Shown here piece after piece: positions 55,560-64,000 of a stretch of DNA of 64,000 nucleotides. This DNA is from Delphinapterus leucas (Eukaryota; Chordata; Mammalia; Artiodactyla; Monodontidae). The DNA is taken from positions 76,774,009 to 76,838,008 of the forward strand of contig NW_022098076.1 of the NCBI RefSeq assembly GCF_002288925.2, given 5' to 3'. The translations under genes and the position numbers were made by a program. Position 1 is the first letter of the stretch, and the number at the start of each line of letters is the position of its first letter. The notes under the pieces were generated by a model that made no database searches, had not been told where the DNA came from, and saw only the letters and a list, made by a program, of their open reading frames with translations.

Positions 55560-55745
55560 AAAAACCATCTTTGTAATTACAAATTTATTGGAGAGATTTA
55601 TTTGATTGTCTTTTCCTCTAGACTGTAAACTCCAAGAGAGTAGGGTCTGAGTCTGCTTTCTGTCTTCCCATTTTGACCCCAGCAGAGTGCCTGCTATGTA
55701 GCAGGTGCTCAGAGTTGTTGAATGAATAAAATGTAGACTTGACTC
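55560..55745 (+). repeat. L2 LINE 3' end fragment
   Basis: Sense L2 terminus: 'gactgtaaactccaagagag', 'tagggtctgagtctgctttc', 'gagtgcctgctatgtagcag' and 'gtgctcagagttgttgaatg'. Confidence 0.85.
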
Positions 55746-56029
55746 TATGGACCATTCCCTGAAATGGAATGAAGAGTGAAACACTCTTCATGTGGTCTTG
55801 ATAACATCCACTCTCCTGTTTCTCCTACTTCTTGGCTGCTCCTAGGGCTATTCTGCTGGTTCCTCTTCCTTTACCCATTCTGTGGTCACAGGCCCTCCTC
55901 TCTTCTCACCCTCCACACTCTCTTTGCCTCTGCTCCCAAGACTTTAATTACAAATTGAAAGCTAATAATGACTCTCAAGTCTGTTTCCTACCTAGATGGT
56001 TCTTCTCAGCTGCAAACCTGCGTGTCCCA

Positions 56030-57255
56030 CTGAAAAGTGTATGCTTTTTGTTGAGTGGAGTGTTCTATAAATGTCAATTAGGTCTAGTTTGTTGATAGTG
56101 CTCTTCATATCTTCTATATCCTTATGAATTTCTGTTAACTTGTTCTGTAAGTTATTGGCAAAAGGATATTGAAATCTGAGTATAATTGTGGATTACTCCT
56201 TACAGTTCTATCAGTTTTTGCATTGTGAATCTCGGAGCTCTGTTTTTAGGTGCATAAACACTTAGGATTGTTATGTTCTTTTGATGACTTGACCCTTTTA
56301 TCATTATAAATTACCTTCTTTATTCTTGGTTATGTTTTTTCTCTGAAATCTACTTTGATATTATTATAGCCACTCTGGCTTTCTTTTAGTACCAGCATGG
56401 TATGTCTTTTTCTATACTCTTACTTTTACCTATTCACGTCTTTATATTTAAAGTGTATTTATTTTAGGGGGCACATAGTTGGGTCTTTTTCTTTTGTAAT
56501 CCAAACTGAAAATCTCTCTCATTTAATTAATTCAGTTACATTTAATGTGATTTTTAATATGGTTAGGTTGGTTATCACCTTGCTTGCTGTTGTTTTCTAT
56601 TTGTCCTCTCCGTTCTTTGTTCCCTTTTCCTCCTTTTCTGCCATCTTTTGGATTGAGTACTTTTTTTATTCCACTTTATTTGCTTCATTGGTTTTTTAGC
56701 TATAATTCTTTGTTTTTTTAGTGGCTGTGTAGGGTTTATAGTATACATCTTAAACTTACCACAGTCTGTGTCTTCAAGTTCACTAATCTTTTCTTCTGCA
56801 GTCTAATCTGTCACTAATTCCTTTCAGTGTATTATTCATCTCACACATTGTACTTTCATCTCTAGATGATTGATTTAGTTCTTTTAAAAACTATCTTCCA
56901 TGTGTCTACTCTATTTCTGAACATATGGAGTTATAGGTATAATACCTGTTTTGATGTCCTTGTCTGCTAATCCTAACATCTGTCTCAGTTGTAGGTTGGT
57001 TCAATTGATTGATTTTTCTCCTCCTTACAGGTGGTATTTTTCTGATTCTTTGTAAGTCAGCTAATCTTTGATGGGGTGCCAAACATTGTGAATTTTATTT
57101 TGTTGGGTACTGTCTTATTTTCTATTCATTTGTGTTTGAACTTTGTTCTGGAATACAGTTAAGTTACTTGGAAACAATTTGATTCTTTTAATTCTTGTTT
57201 TAAGTTGGGCCATAAAGGAAATCTCAGCATATTTTACAGGATTGAAATCTCTGCA
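56030..57255 (-). repeat. Old L1/HAL1-type segment, antisense
   Basis: Wording of old L1 in antisense: 'tattatagccactctggctt', 'cttttagtaccagcatggta', 'gtctttatatttaaagtgta', 'tcagttacatttaatgtgat' and 'cacagttaagttacttgg'-type text near 57165. Decayed. Confidence 0.75.
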
Positions 57256-57264
57256 AATTAGGCT

Positions 57265-60200
57265 AGAAGTCCATAATAAAAAATAACGACTTCCAGTTTC
57301 TGGGCTTAGAAGTCACTACTCTGTCCTAACAACAAATAAAAAGCTGGAAAAAACTGAAAAGTCAACAACTCTTCTTAGATCTGTAAGAGAAGTGAGGTCA
57401 CAGGGCAAAGCACTGTCGCCCAAATTGGAAGGACCAATGCAGAGAATCACAGCTTACTGTAGCAGAAGACCACAAGCTGAAACTTCTGCAGGAACCAGTG
57501 CTGGGGTAGGAAACCTGAACTGTAGTTGATGAATTGCTGGAGGCTCAGTATAGACAATTCTGAGAGTTAAAAACTCCGAGGGGACTCATTCATTGAGAGG
57601 CCTCCACCTTTTTTAGGAGTATTACCTACTGTAGTTCTACCAGGCTCTCAAGTGAATCATGAGAAAAATCCCCCTGTGCTTCTGGCAGGGGAGGGGGAAA
57701 AGGAGCCACTTTGAAATATACCAGAACATTCTGTTCTTTTTAACAAGGTCTGTCCTCAGAAGAAACTATTTAACCAGAGCTCAGAGCGTAACCTGCTGGG
57801 GTTTTATCAGAGCCTAACTGACCTGAGGGAAGGCTGGCTCTAGCCTTCCAATTGTGAGAAAGGAAATACTGAACTCCAGCCCCTGTCTAGCCATTCTGTC
57901 CCACCTAAGAGGGTAAAGGAGAATGAGAAGCATGTGTGAAGATCACAGTCCAGAATCACAGACTCACTAAAAGACTGAGACCTAATCATAGGACTATAAA
58001 ATGCTTTCCCTCCCCCTATACCTTACACCATATTACTAAAGGCTATTTACAACAGTTTCTCTTACCCAGTACATCATGCCTGACAACCAAGAAAAAAATC
58101 AAAAGTCATATTAAAAGACAAAAAACACAGTTTGAAGACACAGAGCAAGCATCAGAACTAGACTCAGATATGGCAGGGATGTTGGAATTATCAGGCTGGG
58201 AATTAAAAACAACTATGATTAGTATGCTAGGAGCGCAGAGAGAGAAGGAAAATGACATAGCAGCAACTTGGATATACATAAAGAAAGAAAGAGCACTGGA
58301 GAAGGAATAAGGATAGGTAAAATAAAAACTTTTATTTTTTAAATTTTCAATTGATCTATCAGATAACAGTTTGTTTAAAATAATAATAGCAACAATTACT
58401 TGACTATATATATATTCTTATGCATGCTTATAAAAAAAGTGAAATGAATGTCAGCAATGATAAAGGGATCAGAGGGAGGAATTAGGATGATTTTGTTACT
58501 ATACAGTATTCACACTACCTATGAAGTGATGTAATGTTATTTGATAGTGGTCTTGGATTAGCTGTAAATGTATATTACAAACTCTAGGGCAACCACTGAA
58601 AAAAAAGTTTTATAAAAAGTATAGTTGATATACACGAAAGGAGAGAAAATGGAATCATAAAATGCTCAAAACCACAAAAGGCAGAAAAATAGTGGAAGAC
58701 AAAAAGTAGGGACAAAGAATAAGGCTAACAAATAGAAAACAGTAACATATATCATAAATTTTAACCCAACTATATCAACAGTAATCATTTTGGACATCAA
58801 AGCTCTAAATGCACCAATTAAAAAACAGATTGTCAGGTTAGATAAAAAAACAAGAGCCAACTATATGTTGTCTACAAGATACACACTTTAAATACAGACA
58901 CATATAAATTAAAAGTAAATGGATGGAGAAAGATGTACCATGCTAACAAGAACCGAAAGAAAGTAGGGGGACTTCCCTGGTGGACAGTGGTTAAGAATCA
59001 GCTTGCCATTGCAGGGGACATGGGTTCGAGCCCTGGTCTGGGAAGATCCCACATGCCACAGAGCAGCTAAGCCTGTTGTGCGCCACAACTACTGAGTCTG
59101 CGTTCTAGAGCCCGTGAGCCACAACAACTGAAGCCCCTGTGCCTAGAGCCCATGCTCCACAGCAAGAGAAGCCACCGCAATGAGAAGCCTGTGCACTGCA
59201 AGGAAGAGTAGCCCCCGCTCGCCACAACTAGAGAAAGCCCGTGTGCAGCAACAAAGACCCAACACAGCCAAAAATAAATAAATAAATAATAAATAAATTC
59301 ATTAAAAAAACAAACCAAAATGAAACAGCTTGAGCACTAGTTGCTTAAAAAAATAAAACCTAAGAAAAAAAAAGAAAGAAAGTAGGAATAGCTACATTAA
59401 TTTCAGATAGAGCAGACTTCAGAGCAGAGAAGGTTATCAGGGATAAAGAGGGGTATTACATAATGATAAAGGAGTCAGTTCTCTAAGAAGACATAATAAT
59501 CCTTAATGTGTATGCACCTAACAACAGAGTGTCAAAATACATGAGGCAAAAACTGATAGAACTGCAAGGAAAAGAAGATGAATCCACTATTATGGTTAGA
59601 GACTTCTACCCCTCTATTGGAAATGGATTGATCAAGCAGGCAGAAAAATCAGTAAGGATACAGTTGAACTCAACACCATCAAATAACTGGATATAATGGA
59701 CATCTCATGGACTTCTTCATCCTACAACAGCACAAGGCACATTCTTCTCAAGCTCACATGGAACATTCACTAAGATAGACCACATTCTGGGCCATAAAAT
59801 ACACCTTAACGAATTTAAAAGAATAGAAATCATACAATGGAATTAAACTAGAAATCAATAACAGAAAGATAGTTGGAAAATCCCCAAATACTTGAAGATT
59901 AAACAACACACTTTTAAATAACACACGGGTCAAAAAAGAAATCTCAGAATAGCCAATACAATCTTGAAGAAGAGTGTGAAGTTGGAGGACTGACACTACC
60001 CAGCTTCAAGACCTACTATAAAGCTACAGCAATCAAGACAATGTGGTAGCAGTGATAGGACAGACAAATAGATCAATGGACAGAGCTGATATAGACCCAC
60101 GTCAATGCAGTCAACTGATCTTTGACAAAAGAGCAAGAGCAATACGATGGAGAAAAGACAGTCTTTCAGCAAATGGTGCTGGAACAACTGGACAGTCCAC

Positions 60201-60285
60201 GTGCTAAAAAAAATGAGTCTAGGCAAAGACCTTCCACCTTCACAAAAGTTAACTCAAAATGGGTCACAGACTGTTTTTTGTTTCT
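57265..60285 (+). repeat. Old L1/HAL1-type element, sense, internally deleted and split by a SINE
   Basis: Starts with 5' region text near 57300 ('caaataaaaagctggaaaaa'). Endonuclease-region text of ORF2 runs from about 58800 to 59940 ('cacattctgggccataaaat', 'aatggaattaaactagaaat'). At about 59945 it jumps to the ORF2 C-terminal part ('ggaggactgacactacccag', 'aagctacagcaatcaagaca') and stops near 60280. A CHR SINE interrupts it at 58968. Stops and frameshifts abound; it is a dead copy. Confidence 0.8.
58968..59373 (+). repeat. CHR-family SINE, long subtype, inserted in the L1
   Basis: Begins 'ggacttccctggtggacagt', has box-B-like gggttcgagcc, and a long A-rich tail with AAATA repeats. A perfect 13-base duplication, gaaagaaagtagg, flanks it at 58955-58967 and 59374-59386. 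Confidence 0.92.
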
Positions 60286-60323
60286 TTTTATCTTTTTCTT
60301 GCCTTCTTTTGTATTGATCAGTA

Positions 60324-60530
60324 TTTTTTTTTTTTTTTTGGTACGCGGGCCTCTCACTGTTGTGGCCTCTCCCGTTGCGGAGCACAGGCTCCGGACCCGC
60401 AGGCTCAGCGGCCATGGCTCACGGGCCCAGCCGCTCCGCGGCATGTGGGATCTTCCCGGACCGGGGCACGAATCCGTGTCCCCTGCATCGGCAGGCGAAC
60501 TCTCAACCACTGTGCCACCAGGGAAGCCCC
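60324..60530 (-). repeat. CHR-family SINE, minus strand
   Basis: The poly-T start at about 60324 is the A-tail of a minus-strand copy; the right end reads ccagggaagcccc. A perfect 9-base duplication, tgatcagta, lies at 60315-60323 and 60531-60539. Confidence 0.93.
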
Positions 60531-60539
60531 TGATCAGTA

Positions 60540-60880
60540 ATTTTTTATTATTCTCTTTCCTTCCTCTATAACTTGTTAGTTACACATTTACTGTTATTAT
60601 TATTATTATTAGTTACCCTAGATATTACAGCATACATCCTTAACTTAACAAAGTCTCCTTTAAATTAGTACTTTTACCTTTCTCTAGACAATTCAAGGAC
60701 CTTACAACACTTTAATTCTGTTTAGCACCCTCCTGGCTTTCATACTATTGTTTATTCTAATATATTGTAAACCTCACAATAGATGACATTTATTGTTCTG
60801 AACAGTCATTATTCAATGAAATTTACCTACAAATTTACCCTTTTTTCTGCTTTTCATTCTTTCTACATTTCCCTTCTCTC
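60540..60880 (-). repeat. Old L1/HAL1-type 3' fragment, antisense
   Basis: Text such as 'gatattacagcatacatcct', 'taacttaacaaagtctcctt' and 'aggaccttacaacactttaa' matches the antisense of old L1 3' sequence. 60880-61110 is not assigned. Confidence 0.6.
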
Positions 60881-61114
60881 TGGTAACTTGGTTCTCGAGG
60901 TCCTGGTTGCCTTGGTTGTTCTTTGATGTCATCAAACAGCTATGGTTTGTGTTTTATCTAGCTTTAATATTTGTTTTCAGTGAGAGAGTTATTCTGGTAC
61001 TAGCTACTTCATCATAGCCTGAAACAGAGTTTCTTTCCTGGGTTCTTAATCTTTCCCTCAATTCTAGCTCTTTCTGCTTAGTGTAAAAAATCATGTATTC
61101 ACAATTCCCTAAAC

Positions 61115-61395
61115 ACAACCAGCCATTTCAGATCTCTGTGCCTTTGTTTATGCTGTTCCTTCTGCCTCTCCTCAACATCCTCCTTGTTTTTGTGGCTAAA
61201 AGTCCCTTTAAGTCTCAGCTCATATTGACAAGTGTTCTGGGACCCTACCTCCACCCTTGCATCTTGGGTGAACCTCTGTTGTATCAGTTATGACATTGTG
61301 CTTTAACTGTTATCTGTCCTCCAGACTTACAGAGGATGCTTTAGGATACTTGTACTGTAGTACAAGACATTTTTTGAATGAATGAATGACAAGCA
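61115..61395 (+). repeat. L2 LINE 3' fragment
   Basis: Sense L2: 'tttatgctgttccttctgcc', 'taagtctcagctcatattga' and the end 'gaatgaatgaatgac'. Confidence 0.75.
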
Positions 61396-62705
61396 TGTCC
61401 TTCAGATGATCCTTCTCAAATCTTGTGCTAGTTAGGCTCCTCTGATTGCAAGGGATGGAGACACCCTCCCCGCTATAGATTTATTCTGATGATATCACTT
61501 TATTCTGATATCATCTACATGTGGCAAGAAGTTCAATAGATATTTTATAAGAAACCAAGAACAGTTCATCCTTATGTAGCCTGGGGCATAATTTGAGAAC
61601 TAGAAGGTGATTGAGAACCTTAAGTAAATTTGTGACTGGGTCACAGGGTTATCGTGCCCACAACATCATAAGTGCTTCAGTTCCCTGCCATCAGGGGGAC
61701 TCGGCTTGTTTCTTTCTTTGATCCTCCTACTCCTCCTGCTGGCGGCCAACCCCTCAACCTCTTCTTGGAATATCATTTCCTTGTTCATTGATTTTGCTTT
61801 AATCATAGCTTCTGCTTCTTTGTGGCCTCAAAACCTCTGCACTTGCCCCCTCTTTTTGTGTTCACTCAGTTTCTCAACCTGTCATCAACTTCCGACTTCT
61901 GCATCTCAGTTTCAGCTCCACAAGAGAGTGATCTGATTGGTTCGTTTAGACAGCGTCAATCCTCTTGGCAAAGCTCTTATGCCAGGTCACATCATGGCCA
62001 CCAATTCTTTCATTTATTTGCCTATTTAACAAATATGCACAGGCCACTGGCTCACTTCTAGATAAGCTGTCATAAGGTAGGTGCCCAATCCTGGGCTAAT
62101 AGCTGTGGTTGGGGTAGAGTGGAGGACAAGGTCATAAAGTGGTAACAGTGTGGAGATCTGTATTTAAGAAACTGTCTTAGGAAGTGGCTGTGGCCACACC
62201 ATGCATTCTAAGCCTTGGCCAGTTCAGGAAACAAATTCCAGCAAGGCTTTTGAAAATAATTCAAAATTGAGAACCCTGGTGCTGAGCGAACGGTATCTTA
62301 TGTTCTGGAGAGTAAGAGTGTCTTTTGTTTGAGATATGAGTACTGCAGGTGACAGAGTTAGTTTGGGGGATGGGAAACAGAGTTCATTTTAAGATGAAAA
62401 CTAAAGAGTTGATTTGTATTGTGGCCTGGTGAGTGGTTGTCCCACCTTTGCTGCAGGAACACCTATAAAGTCAAGATTCCCTAAGAAATTCTGTCCCCTA
62501 AAACCATGAGATACGTCTTAGTCTGGAAGATGTTCTGAGGAAAGAAGCTTAGAATGTTTGATTTTGGATTAAATGCACAGTTCAAAAATTTTTTAAAACT
62601 GATCTACAGATTCATTGTTGAAATGATCCTCCTGGATGCTGAATAGTATCAGCCAAAAATGGGGATTGGATATTGACATGTTCTTTCCTATGAACAGATC
62701 CAGCT
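61396..62705. other. Unassigned intergenic DNA
   Basis: I recognise no repeat family, exon or RNA gene with confidence in this AT-rich stretch. Confidence 0.5.
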
Positions 62706-62708
62706 TAC

Positions 62709-62782
62709 TTCCTCCCACCTTCCTTCCCTCCCTCCCTCCCTCCCTCCCTCCTTTCCTTCCTGCCTTCCTTCCTTCCTCTTTC
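62709..62782. repeat. TTCC/CTCC tetranucleotide microsatellite
   Basis: Tandem CTTC and CCTC units, about 74 bases. Likely polymorphic. Confidence 0.9.
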
Positions 62783-62799
62783 AAATATTTTCCTTTTTT

Positions 62800-63110
62800 C
62801 AAAAAATCAAGAAATACATCACATACACTTAAATGTATTTATTACATGAATATATGTCGTTTAAAGATTAATCATCCAATGAACATTCATGTACCCACTA
62901 TTTAGGTTAAGAAACAGAACATTCTGAGGGTTCCATATGCTCCCTGTGGACCCTTCCACAGTTACATCCCCCTTCCTCCTCCACAGAGACAACCTCTGCC
63001 TGTCTTCTGTGTTAGTTCTATCTTCTAGTCTCTATAATTATCCTTATAATTTCTAATACCTTGGTGTTCCTCTACCATATATTGTTTTGTTTCATAAAAC
63101 AGTAACATGC
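62800..63110 (-). repeat. Old L1 3' fragment, antisense
   Basis: Text 'tgaacattcatgtacccact', 'atttaggttaagaaacagaa' and 'gacaacctctgcctgtcttc' fits old-L1 3' sequence in antisense. Confidence 0.6.
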
Positions 63111-63644
63111 ACAAAGCTGGATTAGTAAGGACAGTGTATCGTTACCTCTTTAGATGAAGGTCCTCAGGAGAAGGTGAAACGATGACCTCTGGGTCAGAGG
63201 TGACCTCATGTTCACTGAAAGTTTACAGGGCAAAGTCACAAGTGAGTCTGTGGGAAATAGGACTCATCAAAATTGGCCTACATGGCAGGGTGAAGTGTCA
63301 GACAAATACTGGACATCAGGCAGGATATGGTCAGGAAGAGTGGGCGGCTCTGTATTCTGTGATTTGAAGTTCCTATGGCCTACTTGCAGCTCTCAGGAAT
63401 GGGTCAGAGCAAAACATTTTTGTGAGAGTGAAATAAATATCTTCAAACAATGCAGGCAGGAGGGCATCAAGGGAAGAGCAGGGACTTCATCCACACATGG
63501 TCAAGACAAGCCTCCCGGTGATGCTGCAAACGCCAGAACCAGCTAAAGGTTTATAGTCAACCAGAAGGGCTGTGGAAATGAGCCCCTCAAAAAGAAGAGA
63601 TGGAAAGCCTTCGGCATCTGTGATGCTGCTGCTGCTGGTGATGG
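63111..63644. other. Unassigned intergenic DNA
   Basis: No element recognised. Open frames of 61 and 112 codons (63182-63367, 63208-63546) have no family resemblance that I know. Confidence 0.45.
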
Positions 63645-63649
63645 TGACG

Positions 63650-63850
63650 ATGGTAGCTGAGTGCTCACTCTGAGCCCTGCACGGTGCTAAGCAGTGTCCA
63701 TTTTTGTCTCATTTAATCTTCATAACAATCCACAGAGACAGATATTAATATAATGCTTGTTGTCCAAATGAAGAGATTGAGCATCTGAGAGTTTCTTAAT
63801 TAAGAAACTGGCCCAGCGTCACATAGCTGGTAAATTGCTTCAGATGTTTT
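63650..63850 (-). repeat. MIR SINE
   Basis: Antisense MIR: 'gagtgctcactctgagccct', 'gtctcatttaatcttcataa' and 'ggcccagcgtcacatagctg'. Confidence 0.85.
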
Positions 63851-63957
63851 CCAGGGATCAAGGCCACATTATCTGCTGGGAGAGAGATGAAGAGACTAGC
63901 ACAGGTGGTGAACTGATGGGAGCACGCTTAAGTTAGTGGCGGTAATAACAAAAATAG

Positions 63958-64000
63958 GGGCATTCCCTGGTGGTCCAGTGGTTAGAACTCAGTGCTTTCA
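63958..64000 (+). repeat. CHR-family SINE, cut by the window end
   Basis: Begins 'gggcattccctggtggtcca' and 'gtggttagaactcagtgctt', the usual CHR start. Only the first 43 bases are in the window. Confidence 0.8.

Noticed and set aside
59508..59696. Open frame of 62 codons resembling an L1 ORF2 piece
   Set aside because: It is a remnant within a decayed L1 with frameshifts, not a gene.
46000..64000. Exons of CDK5R2, the expected downstream neighbour
   Set aside because: No long GC-rich single-exon frame of that kind is present. The right part of the window is repeat-rich intergenic DNA.

Overview
This is vertebrate nuclear DNA, almost certainly from a cetacean (whale or dolphin). Two intact, spliced WNT genes are encoded. 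The interspersed repeats are mammalian MIR, L2, L1 and MLT1, plus several well-preserved tRNA-derived SINEs of the CHR family, which is known from Cetacea, hippos and ruminants. I saw no BovB or Bov-tA elements, which a ruminant stretch of this size should hold in number. I cannot tell toothed from baleen whale. No bacterial, plasmid or CRISPR content is present, and I found no previously undescribed biological system. The novelty candidates are regulatory and structural.

Layout. 1-8.9 kb: upstream intergenic DNA with MIR, L2, a CHR SINE and nested L1 pieces. 8.9-10.2 kb: WNT6 promoter region, with an inverted pair of TCF/LEF motifs and a CpG island. 10,151-22,090: WNT6, four coding exons on the + strand (365 aa, introns about 8.9, 0.23 and 1.7 kb). 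22.4-28.9 kb: intergenic, with a strong CTCF-like motif, old repeats and a 400-base N gap. 28.9-29.7 kb: WNT10A CpG promoter with a CRE/E-box composite and two tiny uORFs. 29,727-40,348: WNT10A, four coding exons on the + strand (417 aa, introns about 1.1, 5.8 and 2.5 kb), with a separate CpG island inside intron 2. 40.8-41.5 kb: an antisense L2 that supplies the likely poly(A) signal. 43.6-45.9 kb: CpG-rich non-coding DNA with two RFX X-box motifs and two minus-strand CTCF-like motifs. 46-64 kb: AT-rich, repeat-dense intergenic DNA (L1, L2, MLT1, MIR, CHR SINEs), broken by an orphan CpG island at 53.3-53.9 kb.

The tandem WNT6-WNT10A pair matches the conserved mammalian cluster (human 2q35, between PRKAG3 and CDK5R2; from memory). 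Both genes encode secreted, lipid-modified Wnt ligands and keep every catalogue feature I could check: signal peptide, 24 mature cysteines, the HGxSGSC acylation site and two N-glycosylation sequons. Flanking genes PRKAG3 and CDK5R2 are not in the window. Motif calls were made by eye, without a position-weight-matrix scan or a conservation track.
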